A stretch of DNA of 64,000 nucleotides from Paenibacillus tyrphae (GCF_000722545.1 NZ_JNVM01000006.1:372001-436000); one strand, 5' to 3'; positions 36,991-46,437 are shown, counted from the stretch's first letter. Made by a program: numbers and translations. Notes: generated by a model not told the origin, from the letters alone.

Positions 36991-37056
36991 AAAAAGCCAG
37001 GTCAACGGACCTGGCTAGAACAAAACCCGGCCAAAATAGCCGGGTTTCGTTTTATT
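36991..37056 (+). terminator. Tandem terminator hairpins
   Basis: Two stems follow one another: AGCCAGGTC with GACCTGGCT, and AAACCCGGC with GCCGGGTTT then CGTTTTATT. They separate the membrane protein from the convergent binding-protein gene. Confidence 0.85.
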
Positions 37057-37088
37057 AGATGCCCTTTATCCTTTGGTTCTGAGGCTGC

Positions 37089-38102
37089 TCATCGGCCGCC
37101 CTGCACTTCCTTTACCCAGCGCTCGATCAGCCGGCTGCGGTTGGCTCCCGCCCAAGTCTGATCGTACGGCACGATGCGCAGCGCGTCCAAAGCGACCGCT
37201 TCCTCGGGAGATACCGCCTCCCGGTTCGTCAGCCACTGGTAATTGCCGACCTGCTTGCCGAGCTCCTGCGCCTGCTTCGTCAGCGCCCAGTCGATAAAGG
37301 TCTGCGCTTCCTTCTCATTCGGACCGCCCTGGATCATGCCCATCGCGCCGATTTCGTATCCGGTGCCTTCACCCGGGTAATGGATCAGCAGATCGCGAAA
37401 GCCTTCCTTGTAAAACTTGACGGCATCGTGCGCGAACATGATGGCCGTTCCCGCCTCGCCCATCCCGACGCTGCGCCCGGGCGTGCTCCCGCTCGTCGTA
37501 TAGCTGCGGACCTGTCCTTGCAGCTTCTTCAAGTAATCGAACGCTTTCTCTTCGCCCCACAGCTGCACAAGCGTGGCCAATATCGTATAAGCCGTACCCG
37601 AAGATCTCGGATCGGCCATGACGATCATCCCTTTGTACTTCGGATTGAGCAAATCTTCCCAGGTTTGCGGCACCGACAACCCGACGTCCTGCAGCCATTT
37701 GCGGTTGGAGACCAAGGCCAGAGCGCCGACGTAAACGCCGATCCAATAGTTGTCCGGATCTTTGTATTTCTCGTCAATCCACTTGGCATTCGGCGACAAG
37801 TAAGGAGCCAGCAGCCCCTCCGCTTTCGCCTGGACGAACGTATCCGCGGGACCGCCGTACCAGACGCTCGCTTTCGGGGCGCTTCGCTCCGCGCGTATGC
37901 GCGCCAGGATTTCCCCGCCCGACATGCGGACGTAGGAGGTTTTGATGCCCGTTTCCTTCTGGAACGCTTCTACGACTTTAATCGCGTGATCTTCGTACAA
38001 TCCTGCATAAATGGTTAACGTTCCTTTGCGCTCGGAAGCGCAGGAGGTCAGCACGGCAGCGCAAAGGATAAGGATTAATGCTCCCCGCCATCTCTTGTTC
38101 AT
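37089..38102 (-). CDS. Fbp-type ABC binding lipoprotein, second copy
   Basis: 337-residue periplasmic-type binding protein with a lipobox ending AAVLTSC (Cys 21). Strong similarity to the binding protein at 41,156-42,232: shared blocks DHAIKVVEAF, VRMSGGEILA, WYGGPADTFV and YTTSGSTPGR. The family (AfuA/FbpA-like) carries ferric iron or other small anions; the ligand is not evident and no Fur box was seen. It is the last gene of the operon. Confidence 0.88.
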   Translation of the reverse strand: MNKRWRGALILILCAAVLTSCASERKGTLTIYAGLYEDHAIKVVEAFQKETGIKTSYVRMSGGEILARIRAERSAPKASVWYGGPADTFVQAKAEGLLAPYLSPNAKWIDEKYKDPDNYWIGVYVGALALVSNRKWLQDVGLSVPQTWEDLLNPKYKGMIVMADPRSSGTAYTILATLVQLWGEEKAFDYLKKLQGQVRSYTTSGSTPGRSVGMGEAGTAIMFAHDAVKFYKEGFRDLLIHYPGEGTGYEIGAMGMIQGGPNEKEAQTFIDWALTKQAQELGKQVGNYQWLTNREAVSPEEAVALDALRIVPYDQTWAGANRSRLIERWVKEVQGGR

Positions 38103-38129
38103 GCCTGCTGCCCCCTTGCTGTCTGTAGT

Positions 38130-39206
38130 TTAGGCCGGAACGACTTGAATCGAATGCTCGGGAAATTCGAGCGTCACGTGCTCCCCGGTCGAGAAAACCG
38201 AGCCTGCGACCGGATTATGCTGGGTGACCTGAAACGTTTTGCCGCCGAAATCGATCTCGTATTCCTGCGTTTGTCCCATGAAGACGCTCTTCGTAATGAC
38301 CGCGTTGTTGTTCGCCGTCTTCAAGATGACGACGGATTCCGGCCGGATGACCAGCGCTACCTGCTGTCCCGCCGTCACTTCCGCATGGTTCGCTGCTACC
38401 ATTATACCCATTGGCGTATCGATCTCCAAGCGGTCCTCGGCGACCCGCGCCACCTTGCCTTCAACGAAATTGGCCGAGCCGATAAAGTCGGCGACAAATT
38501 TCGTCTTCGGTCTTTGGTAAATTTCCTGCGGCGTGCCGATCTGCTCGATCCGCCCTTTGTTCATGACGATGACGACGTCGCTCATGTACATCGCTTCGCT
38601 CTGATCGTGCGTGACATAGACCGCGGTGATGCCGAGCGTCCGCTGAATGCGGCGGATTTCGTCGCGCATGACGATGCGCAGCTTGGCGTCGAGATTGGAC
38701 AGCGGCTCGTCGAACAACAGCACGCTCGGCTCCATCACAAGCGCCCGGGCCAGCGCAACGCGCTGCTGTTGGCCGCCGGACATTTGGGAAGGCATGCGTT
38801 CCTTGTACTCGTTCAGATTCATGATTTCGAGCACGCGCGATACTTTTTCCCGAATGACGGCTTGATCGAATTTTTTGATTTTAAGCCCGTAGGCGACATT
38901 GTCCCATACATTCAAATGCGGGAACAAAGCGTACGACTGAAACACCATCGTGCAATCCCGCTTATTCGGCGGAATATCGTTTACCGGCTGGTCCCCGAAC
39001 AAAATTTCACCGGAGGTAATATCCTCGAAGCCCGCAATCATGCGCAGCGTCGTCGTTTTGCCGCAGCCGGACGGACCGAGCAGCGTGGCGAATTGCCCCT
39101 CTTCGATGACCAGATTGACATCGGATACCGCATTCGACGGCTGCTTGGTGCCCAAGCCCGCATAAGCTTTCGTAACCTGTTTGAGCGTGACCGATTTGGC
39201 TGCCAA
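38130..39206 (-). CDS. Fbp/Pot-type ABC transporter ATPase
   Basis: 358-residue ATPase with Walker A GPSGCGKTT, signature MSGGQQQRVALARAL, Walker B LLFDEPLSNLD and a C-terminal TOBE domain. It energises the fused permease encoded upstream. The start is TTG 39206 with GGGGGAG 7 nt before it. Confidence 0.94.
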   Translation of the reverse strand: MAAKSVTLKQVTKAYAGLGTKQPSNAVSDVNLVIEEGQFATLLGPSGCGKTTTLRMIAGFEDITSGEILFGDQPVNDIPPNKRDCTMVFQSYALFPHLNVWDNVAYGLKIKKFDQAVIREKVSRVLEIMNLNEYKERMPSQMSGGQQQRVALARALVMEPSVLLFDEPLSNLDAKLRIVMRDEIRRIQRTLGITAVYVTHDQSEAMYMSDVVIVMNKGRIEQIGTPQEIYQRPKTKFVADFIGSANFVEGKVARVAEDRLEIDTPMGIMVAANHAEVTAGQQVALVIRPESVVILKTANNNAVITKSVFMGQTQEYEIDFGGKTFQVTQHNPVAGSVFSTGEHVTLEFPEHSIQVVPA

Positions 39207-39218
39207 GTCTTTCTCCCC

Positions 39219-40895
39219 CTACATTAACGTTTTTTCTTTGCTGCCGCCGACGAAGCGAAGCAGCAGATTAAGCAGCAGCAAGGCTGCGATCATGATCGCG
39301 ATCAGAATCGTGCAGTACGCGCTGGCAACGCCGATCCGTCCGGATTCCACCTGCGTGAGAATGGATGCCGTGATCAAGTTGTATTTTGCCGAGATAAGGA
39401 AAATGACGGCGCTCATCGCGGTCATGCTTTTGACGAACCCGTATACAAGTCCGCTGTAAAAGGCCGGCTTGATGAGCGGCAGGACGACGGTGAAAAAGTT
39501 GCGCGCCTGTCCGGCCCCCAAGTTCGTCGCCGCCTCTTCGATCGACGGATCGATCTGCTGTAAGGACGCGATCCCGGACCGGATGCCGACCGGAATGGCC
39601 CGCACGACGAACGCGACGATAATGATCAGCGCCGTGCCCGTGAGCGCAAGCGGAGCCTGGTTAAACGCCAAAATATACGAAATCCCGATGACCGTCCCCG
39701 GAATGGCGATGGACAACATGCTGACGAATTCGAGCGCTTTTTTCCCGATGAACCGCTTGCGGACGATCAGGAAAGCGATGATCATGCCGAGCAAGCCGGC
39801 AATTGGCGTCGCGATGATCGACAGCACCAGCGTGTCCTTCATCGATTTTTGACCGAGCGAGAACACGTACTTGTAATGATCCCAGGTGAAGCTGTTGTTA
39901 ATGCCCCACAGCTTGATGAACGAGCCGATCGGCACGAGCAGGTAGAACGCGATGACGATAACCGATAGCAGCATGCACAGCACGAACAGCGCCTGCCGCG
40001 TTATCCCTTTCTCGATCAGACGGCGGCCGTGGGCAGGTTTGCCGGTAACGGTGACGTAGCTTTTTTTGCCGATCCAAAATTTTTGCAGCGCGTAAATCAG
40101 AAACGTGATGCTCATCAGCACCATCGCCAACGCAGCGCCGGCTTGAATATCATAGCTGCCGACCGCTTGCAGGTAAATTTCGCGGGCGACGGTGGTGTAG
40201 TTGCCGCCGAGCGTCATCGGATTGCCGAAATCGGCCAGCGATTGCACGAATACAAGCAGAAACGCGTTCGCAATCCCCGGCATCGTCAGCGGCAGCGTGA
40301 CGTTCAGGAACGTGCGCAGCCGCCCCGCGCCCATGTTCATGCTCGCTTCTTCCAGCGACGGGCTGATCGAGCGAAGCAAGCCGGCCAGCACGAGGAAAGC
40401 GACCGGGAAATACGTCAACGTTTGGACGAGCACCAGGCCTTTGAAGCCGTAAATGTTGGCGTTTTCCAAACCGAGCAGATGCTTGGAAACGAAGCCCTGC
40501 TTGCCGAACAGCAAAATCGCGGAAAGCGAGATGACGAACGGCGGGGAAATGACCGGTAATATCGCGACGGCGTTAAACAGCTTTTTGAACGGAACCTTCA
40601 CGTACGCAAACGTATAAGCGAACATGTAGGCGATGGCCGTCGACAGAACGGATACGATGACTGCCAAGAGCAAGGAGTTTTTCAATGCTTCGAACAGCTG
40701 TCCGCCCGACAAAACGCCCACATACGCGCTGAGCGAAACCGATCCGTCCGGGTTGATAAAGCTGCTTTTTAAGATTTGATACAGCGGATAGACGATAAAT
40801 ACCGCCAGACACGCCATGACGAGCAGGATGCAGAGCAGAAGCAGCGGTTCCCGCGTCAGTCTGCGGAGCTCGCTTGCGGTACGGTTCCATGACAT
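39219..40895 (-). CDS. Fbp-type ABC transporter fused permease
   Basis: 558 residues with two homologous six-helix permease halves, each with an EAA loop (PSLEEASMNMGAGRLRTFLNV and later IEEAATNLGAGQARNFFTVV), the FbpB/AfuB arrangement. It forms the whole channel alone. AAAGGAG lies upstream of ATG 40895. The 260-nt gap to the upstream binding-protein gene is filled mainly by the double-stem element B. Confidence 0.93.
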   Translation of the reverse strand: MSWNRTASELRRLTREPLLLLCILLVMACLAVFIVYPLYQILKSSFINPDGSVSLSAYVGVLSGGQLFEALKNSLLLAVIVSVLSTAIAYMFAYTFAYVKVPFKKLFNAVAILPVISPPFVISLSAILLFGKQGFVSKHLLGLENANIYGFKGLVLVQTLTYFPVAFLVLAGLLRSISPSLEEASMNMGAGRLRTFLNVTLPLTMPGIANAFLLVFVQSLADFGNPMTLGGNYTTVAREIYLQAVGSYDIQAGAALAMVLMSITFLIYALQKFWIGKKSYVTVTGKPAHGRRLIEKGITRQALFVLCMLLSVIVIAFYLLVPIGSFIKLWGINNSFTWDHYKYVFSLGQKSMKDTLVLSIIATPIAGLLGMIIAFLIVRKRFIGKKALEFVSMLSIAIPGTVIGISYILAFNQAPLALTGTALIIIVAFVVRAIPVGIRSGIASLQQIDPSIEEAATNLGAGQARNFFTVVLPLIKPAFYSGLVYGFVKSMTAMSAVIFLISAKYNLITASILTQVESGRIGVASAYCTILIAIMIAALLLLNLLLRFVGGSKEKTLM

Positions 40896-40977
40896 GGGCC
40901 ACAGGCTCCTTTCTTGGGTGGGCCGGGACGGTCTTTGGATTTGGGGCGGGAAATGCAGGATTCTCTTTGGCGATGCC

Positions 40978-41089
40978 GTGGAGTATATCCCTCCGGCCGC
41001 TCTTGAAATCCGTGAAATTTTGATTAGATTTTCATGGTGTTTTCACGGATTTCAAAGGCGGACGTAAACTCCTCCGGGATATACTCCAC
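40978..41089. repeat. Double-stem intergenic element, copy B
   Basis: Outer arms GTGGAGTATATCCC (40978-40991) and GGGATATACTCCAC (41076-41089) pair perfectly; inner arms TTGAAATCCGTGAAA (41003-41017) and TTTCACGGATTTCAA (41041-41055) pair perfectly. The linkers CTCCGGCCGCTCTT and AAAGGCGGACGTA match copy A at 26,941-27,092 while both stems differ in sequence. It sits between a binding-protein gene and its permease gene. Confidence 0.82.
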
Positions 41090-41155
41090 TTTTCGCAGAG
41101 AAAATCTAACAACATCTTCCCGTTCCCGGGAAAATTCAAGGACCGTCCCGGAGTA

Positions 41156-42232
41156 TTATTTCTTCACTTCGCTGTTCCATTTGTCGAGCAGGCGTTTGCG
41201 CTCTTTGCCCGCTTCCGTAGGATCGTATTGGATCGGGTTGATATCGGACAGCTTGATTGCCTTTTTCGGCTCTTTCGCGTCTGGGTTCGTCAAGTTCTGG
41301 TAGCTGCCTGTGCGCTGTCCGACTTCCTGCGCGCTTGCACCGAGCGACCAATCGACGAATTTTTGCGCCAGCTCTTGGTTTTTCGTATTTTTGATGACCG
41401 CGACGGCGCCGGTTTCATAGCCTGTCCCATCTTTAGGGATCGTCAGCTCCATCGTGTCGAAGCCTTCCTCTTGGTACTTGATGACGTCGTGCGCGAACAG
41501 CACGCCCACGGCCGCTTCGCCCATCCCGACCATACGCCCCGGAGCGGAGCCGCTAGTCGTGTACTGTTGAACTTGCGGGTGCAGCTTTTTCAAGTAATCG
41601 AATCCTTTGTCTTCCGATCCTTTCACTTTCAATACCGTGTAGAGAGCGGTATAGGCCGTGCCGGACGAAGCCGGGTTCGCCATGACGATTTGTCCTTTAT
41701 ACGCAGGATTCAGCAGGTCTTCCCACGTTTGCGGCGCTTGCAGGTTATGATCCTTCAGAAACTTCTTGTTCGACGCAAAGCCGAGGAACCCGACATAAAT
41801 CCCGGTCCAATGCCCGTTCGGATCTTTATACTTCGCGTCCACCTTCTCGGCAGCCGGCGATTTGTAAGGCGCGAGCAGCCCTTCGTTCATTGCGGCGACG
41901 AATGTGTCCGCCGGGCCGCCGTACCAGATATCCGCCTGCGGGTTGTCTTTCTCCGCACGGATTTTGGCGAGGATCTCGCCACCGGACATACGGACCATAT
42001 CGGCTTGAATCCCGGTGTCCTTCGTGAACTGCTTCATCGCCTCGACGGCGTGGTCTTCCTGGAATCCGACGTATACGGTCAGCTTGCCTTTGGACTTGTC
42101 CGTTTTCGATGCTTCGCCGGATGCCGGAGCAGATGCGGCTCCGCCGGAAGCAGGCTTATCGGCGCTGCCGCAGCCGGCAGCTACGGATGCGGTCAAGATT
42201 ACGGCGAGCGTAGCGGATAGTGCTTTTTTCAT
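41156..42232 (-). CDS. Fbp-type ABC binding lipoprotein, first copy
   Basis: 358-residue binding lipoprotein (lipobox ending VAAGC, Cys 21; then a Ser/Ala/Gly-rich linker). It shares the blocks EDHAVEAMKQF, VRMSGGEILAKIRAE and WYGGPADTFV with the copy at 37,089-38,102. First gene of the operon SBP-permease-ATPase-SBP. Substrate not identifiable; ferric iron or an organic phosphate are possibilities of the family. Confidence 0.91.
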   Translation of the reverse strand: MKKALSATLAVILTASVAAGCGSADKPASGGAASAPASGEASKTDKSKGKLTVYVGFQEDHAVEAMKQFTKDTGIQADMVRMSGGEILAKIRAEKDNPQADIWYGGPADTFVAAMNEGLLAPYKSPAAEKVDAKYKDPNGHWTGIYVGFLGFASNKKFLKDHNLQAPQTWEDLLNPAYKGQIVMANPASSGTAYTALYTVLKVKGSEDKGFDYLKKLHPQVQQYTTSGSAPGRMVGMGEAAVGVLFAHDVIKYQEEGFDTMELTIPKDGTGYETGAVAVIKNTKNQELAQKFVDWSLGASAQEVGQRTGSYQNLTNPDAKEPKKAIKLSDINPIQYDPTEAGKERKRLLDKWNSEVKK

Positions 42233-42337
42233 TTTTTGTAACGACTCCCTTCGGTTGCTTGGATAGCTATATCATAAGTGAAGCGTTTCCACCCCGGAAG
42301 TTTAAGTCTTTGCCACATCAAACGGCAAAAAATAAAA

Positions 42338-42375
42338 CCTCCGGCCCATGACCATAAGATCATGAACCGGAGGCT
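42338..42375 (-). terminator. Terminator of the PTS operon
   Basis: CCTCCGGCCCATGA and TCATGAACCGGAGG form a long stem; on the minus strand TTTTATTTTTTG follows. It lies 20 nt after the end of the IIC gene. Confidence 0.82.
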
Positions 42376-42396
42376 CAAGCCAAGCAACAACCCGTA

Positions 42397-43674
42397 TTAA
42401 CCGGCCACTATGCCGAACAAGCGAAGCAGGCCGTTCAAAATCAGCCCGACGACGGCAAAATCCGTATCCGCGAACGTCGCCCGGACGAAGCCGAGGCTGG
42501 AGAGCAGCGGCAGCAAAAAGACCGGCAGCAGCGTAATGACGAAGCCGTGGCACAGCGCAGCGACGATCAGCCCTCTCCGGCCGCCGACCTGATACGCGAT
42601 GACGCCGGAAGCGCCTCCCGAGAAAAAATGCGGGATGACGCCGGGAATGATGACCGTGTACTGGAATGCCATGAGCGTGCCCATCGCGGCAAGCCCGCCG
42701 AGGAAGCTGAGCAGGAAGCCGAGCGCCGCCGCAATGGGCGCGTACGTGAACAAAACCGGGCAATCCAGCGCCGGAATCGCTCCCGGCACGATTTTTTCGG
42801 CAATGCCGTTAAAGGCGGGAATAATTTCGGCCAGCATCATTCGTACCCCAGACAAAATAACGAACACGCCGGCCGTGAACCAAATCGCCTGAATGGCCGA
42901 GACGACGACCGGATGACGACCGGAAAACATCTCGGACAGCGCTTCGGCCGGCACGAACAAGCTGGACAAGCCAAACAGCAGTAGCGTAAAGACGGCGATG
43001 ACGACCATATGGTCCTGGAAAAACGGATAAATCCGTTTCAAGCCTTCCGGCATCGGCTTCTTTTCCTTCGTCCCCACCAACTGCGCGATCACTCCCGAAA
43101 GCGCATAGCCTACGCTGTTGAAATGCCCGATGGCGAACTCGCTGCCCCCGGTCGCTTGCCGGACGTACCGCTGGCTCACCGCCGGTCCGAACGACATGGC
43201 AAGCGCCAAGAACAGCCCGCCCCATCCGTACAGCTGCCAAGCCGGAAGATGGGCCGAATCGAGCAAAGCCGCCAGCATCGACGCCATGAAAAGCATGTGA
43301 TGGCCGGTAAGGAATACATACTTGAACGGCGTCCAGCGGGCGATAGCCAGATGAAGCGCCATGCCGATCAGCATGATAACCGCGATCTCGCGACCGTAGT
43401 TGATCTGAGCAAGCCCCGCAATCGTCTCGTTGTGCGGCATAATGCCGATCATTTGCAGCCCGCGCTGCACGATAATCGACAGATTGGATAAAGACGAACC
43501 GGCGGCGGAAGCTCCGATCTGCAGCAAAATATACCCGAGCATCGTTTTGATCGTACCGCTCAGCAGCTTTTGCGGAGAAGCTTTTTGCAGCAGCAGTCCG
43601 ATCAAGGCAATAACCCCGAGCAAAAAGGCCGGTTCGCCGAGCAGCCCTTTATTGATAATTTGCGACCAGTTCAT
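42397..43674 (-). CDS. PTS system EIIC, ascorbate (UlaA/SgaT) family
   Basis: 425-residue permease with about 11 helices and UlaA-family blocks GTIKTMLGYILLQIGA, LTGHHMLFMA and AFNGIAEKIVPGAIPALDC. Family members import ascorbate or related sugars or acids with phosphorylation. The start ATG 43674 overlaps the IIB stop as ATGA (43671-43674); the longer open frame upstream overlaps IIB and is not used. The true substrate is unknown since no metabolic gene is adjacent. Confidence 0.9.
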   Translation of the reverse strand: MNWSQIINKGLLGEPAFLLGVIALIGLLLQKASPQKLLSGTIKTMLGYILLQIGASAAGSSLSNLSIIVQRGLQMIGIMPHNETIAGLAQINYGREIAVIMLIGMALHLAIARWTPFKYVFLTGHHMLFMASMLAALLDSAHLPAWQLYGWGGLFLALAMSFGPAVSQRYVRQATGGSEFAIGHFNSVGYALSGVIAQLVGTKEKKPMPEGLKRIYPFFQDHMVVIAVFTLLLFGLSSLFVPAEALSEMFSGRHPVVVSAIQAIWFTAGVFVILSGVRMMLAEIIPAFNGIAEKIVPGAIPALDCPVLFTYAPIAAALGFLLSFLGGLAAMGTLMAFQYTVIIPGVIPHFFSGGASGVIAYQVGGRRGLIVAALCHGFVITLLPVFLLPLLSSLGFVRATFADTDFAVVGLILNGLLRLFGIVAG

Positions 43675-43994
43675 TCCCGCAATCCCTTCTCCCGTTCCCG
43701 CCAGGCCAGAAAACGCGGGCTTTCCAGCAGCTTGGTCCGCAAATAATTCCGGTCCGTCATATTTTCCAGCGGTATCCATTCGGCTTGCTCCAGCAGCCTG
43801 GGAGGCAAAGAATCGGCGATATGGTGAGCGCCGACAATCAAGTCCGCGGCTGGACTTAAGCCGAGCGACGCGACATCCATATGCTCGATGTCGGCGCGGA
43901 GCCCCTGCTCCCGAAGCAGCGCTTCGAGATGGATGCGGATCATCAGACTGGTGCCGAGGCCGCTTGTGCAAACCACGTTAATTTTCAGCGTCAA
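43671..43994 (-). CDS. PTS system EIIB, ascorbate family
   Basis: 107-residue cytoplasmic EIIB with phosphorylatable Cys 9 in VVCTSGLGTS. It takes phosphate from an EIIA domain and gives it to the sugar at IIC. It overlaps both its neighbours: the regulator gene upstream by 17 nt and the IIC gene as ATGA. Confidence 0.9.
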   Translation of the reverse strand: MTLKINVVCTSGLGTSLMIRIHLEALLREQGLRADIEHMDVASLGLSPAADLIVGAHHIADSLPPRLLEQAEWIPLENMTDRNYLRTKLLESPRFLAWREREKGLRE

Positions 43995-46086
43995 GCGTCT
44001 CGCCCTCCTTTGCCTTCAAACGATCCCATACGGCAGCCGCATCGTCGGCCCGTTTCAGAAATTCCATGAACGCCGCATCGCCAAACACGTCCAGCAGCGT
44101 GGATAACGCGGTCAAATGCGACGTCTTGTCCGCAGCGGCCAGCGTAACGAGCAGCCACACCGGCTGCCCCGACGGTCCAAGCGGTACAGGCTCCGTCAAC
44201 GTGACCAGGCTGAAGCCGGTGCCCCATACGCCATCCTGTGGCGATGCATGCGGAAAGGCAATGCCTTCCCCGATGACAAAATAATGCTTCTGCCCGCCAA
44301 TCATTTGGAGCAGTTTTTCTTCATACTGAAGCCCGATGATTCCCCGCTCGCGCAGCAGCCTGCTGCCCAGCCGCACCGCCTCTTCCCAGTATTCGGCCGT
44401 TTGCCCGGTCAGGATCGAGCCGGCGGGCAGCAGATCCGTCAGCCGCTGAAGCCCTTTGTGGCCGGATACGCCTCCGCCCTGCAGCAGATGGATAAGATCC
44501 TCCAGCAGCCGATTCCGGTTGCGAACATCGGCATGCCGCTCGACGATACGGACGATCTCGCCCACCCGCTGCAGCGTATCGGCTTCCATCGGCCGCCCCA
44601 GCGGCGACACGCCGAGCAAACGCCCGATTGTGCTCTCGTCCTCGGGGCTCAGCAGCGGCGACACTTTGATCACCTGCACCGGAAGCGACAGTTGAATCTC
44701 GATCGTCGATAAAATCGCGTCGATTTGCTCGAACGGCAGCTGCTTGAGCTCCTTGTAAGCGAATCTCCCGGCAATTTCCAGCACAGGGAACATCGACTCC
44801 AGCCTCCGCTGAAGAATCGCCGACGAGCCGAGGCCGGAGCTGCATACGATCGCTACCCGTTTCCGGACCGCGCTTACGGCATGCGATAGCCCGCTGCTTA
44901 AATGCAAAGAGATGTAACCGATTTCATCACGGTCGAAGCAAACGCCATGCTCCTGCAGCACCCGATTGACCACCTCTTGCGTCACGTCGAGCAGCGAAGC
45001 ATATTCCTGCTCCAGCTGCGGCAGCAGCGGATTCGCGCTCTGCAGCCCGAATTTGGCACGGTACATCGCAGGCTTCAAATGGACGGACAGCCCGTGCACC
45101 ACCTGTTCGGTACGCTGAAGCGGCCGATGCAGCTCCTGCTCCACCTCCATGACGATCCGTTTGGCCAGCTGGACGTAAACGGACTGTTCCGCCTTGGCAT
45201 CCTGCGCTTTTTGCGCACCCAGAATGTGCTGGGTAATATAGCCCGCTTCCTCCAAGGGCACCTCAAGCTGAAAATAACGCTCCATTTCCGGCAGCGCAAG
45301 CTGTCGGACAACCCGGAACTCCTCCGCTTCGCTCACCTCGCCGAACAGCTCCGGGTCCATTTGAATGCGGTGGTTGTTTTTCAGCCGCTCGACGGCCATC
45401 AGCAGGTGAAGGACTAGTGCCGAATACCCCGCATCCGTAAATTCGACGTTCAGCTTGCGCTCTAGCATCCGCACGATATCGAATAAAAACTGCGCATCCT
45501 TAGGCGAGAACCACGGGTTCCACAGATTCGTTCCCCCCATCCGGTCTTCCCGGTCCCCAAGAACGACCCGGAGAACATTCTCATCCGTAATCTCCAGCCG
45601 CAGCAGTTCGAGATAAGCCGATCTTTTTTTCCGTTCGTCCCCCAGCACCCGAATCCATCCGCCCTCTCTGGCGAGCTTCAGGTCTTTACCGCCCAGCAGC
45701 TTGGTGACTTCCGCGAGATCGCTCAGCAGCGTGCTTTTGCTGATTTTCAGCTCTTCCTGCACCTCGTCCATCCGCAGCTTGGACGATTCCAGCAGGCGCT
45801 TGGCAAGCCAGCGCGACCGCCGCTCCGCATCGAGATGATCCGGCCGTTCTCTAAGCAGACGCTCAAGCTTCTCCCGCCCGTCCTCGTCTATGATAAGCGC
45901 AATGCCGTGCTTGCGGTTGCGCTCGATCCCGATGTCGTACCCGGCCAGCCAGTCTTCGATCTGCAGCAGATCGTGGCGAACGGTCCGCGCCGAAATGCCA
46001 TACTCTGACTGAAACCGGTCCACAGGCACAAATCCGCGTTGTTCCAATAGTTCCGTCAATATGCTCTGCTGTCTTGCGGATAACAT
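43978..46086 (-). CDS. PRD-containing transcriptional regulator/antiterminator with EIIB and EIIA domains
   Basis: 702-residue LicR/MtlR-type regulator: N-terminal HTH (LSARQQSILTELLEQRG, then ISARTVRHDLLQIE), two PRD modules, an EIIB-like domain (VAIVCSSGLGSSAIL) and a C-terminal EIIA-type domain with the His of GEGIAFPHASPQDG. Phosphorylation on PRD, EIIB and EIIA sites links activity to PTS flux. ATG 46086 follows CGGAGG. It overlaps the IIB gene. No separate EIIA gene exists in the operon. Confidence 0.92.
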   Translation of the reverse strand: MLSARQQSILTELLEQRGFVPVDRFQSEYGISARTVRHDLLQIEDWLAGYDIGIERNRKHGIALIIDEDGREKLERLLRERPDHLDAERRSRWLAKRLLESSKLRMDEVQEELKISKSTLLSDLAEVTKLLGGKDLKLAREGGWIRVLGDERKKRSAYLELLRLEITDENVLRVVLGDREDRMGGTNLWNPWFSPKDAQFLFDIVRMLERKLNVEFTDAGYSALVLHLLMAVERLKNNHRIQMDPELFGEVSEAEEFRVVRQLALPEMERYFQLEVPLEEAGYITQHILGAQKAQDAKAEQSVYVQLAKRIVMEVEQELHRPLQRTEQVVHGLSVHLKPAMYRAKFGLQSANPLLPQLEQEYASLLDVTQEVVNRVLQEHGVCFDRDEIGYISLHLSSGLSHAVSAVRKRVAIVCSSGLGSSAILQRRLESMFPVLEIAGRFAYKELKQLPFEQIDAILSTIEIQLSLPVQVIKVSPLLSPEDESTIGRLLGVSPLGRPMEADTLQRVGEIVRIVERHADVRNRNRLLEDLIHLLQGGGVSGHKGLQRLTDLLPAGSILTGQTAEYWEEAVRLGSRLLRERGIIGLQYEEKLLQMIGGQKHYFVIGEGIAFPHASPQDGVWGTGFSLVTLTEPVPLGPSGQPVWLLVTLAAADKTSHLTALSTLLDVFGDAAFMEFLKRADDAAAVWDRLKAKEGETLDAEN

Positions 46087-46112
46087 GCTCTTCTGCCTCC
46101 GTAGCCGTAAAC

Positions 46113-46376
46113 TTAAGTGGAAAACGATCGCGAGGCTAAGCCCGCAAGAGCAGCAAGCGCCTCTTGCTCGTCCGGTCCGCTTGCGCACACCTCAAGCTCT
46201 GCACCGCCCGGAACGGCGAGCGCCATGAGCCCGAGCGCGCTTTTGCCGTCGACCGTTTTGTCCCGGAACGTCACGGTAATATGACTTTGAAAGGTCTGCG
46301 CAAGGCTCACCCACCGCGAAACCGGTCTGGCGTGAAAGCCAAGCGGCACATGTACAGCAATCGTTAATCGCTCCAT
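46113..46376 (-). CDS. HPr-family phosphocarrier
   Basis: 87 residues with His 15 in LGFHARPVS (phosphate carrier site) and Ser 46 in GKSALGLMAL (regulatory site), so it has both classical HPr sites. It opens the PTS operon 26 nt before the regulator gene. A dedicated HPr in a sugar operon is not usual in Bacillus, where ptsH lies with ptsI; it may be a paralogue serving this system. Confidence 0.88.
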   Translation of the reverse strand: MERLTIAVHVPLGFHARPVSRWVSLAQTFQSHITVTFRDKTVDGKSALGLMALAVPGGAELEVCASGPDEQEALAALAGLASRSFST

Positions 46377-46437
46377 CGTTTCTCTCCCACGCCCCGTCAT
46401 AGTCGGAACTATTATATCATAGATTTTCTCGATAAAA

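Noticed and set aside
42233..42300. cre-like or Fur-like site upstream of the Fbp-type operon
   Set aside because: The sequence near GTGAAGCGTTTCCA does not fit the cre pattern in register, and no Fur-type 19-mer was seen.
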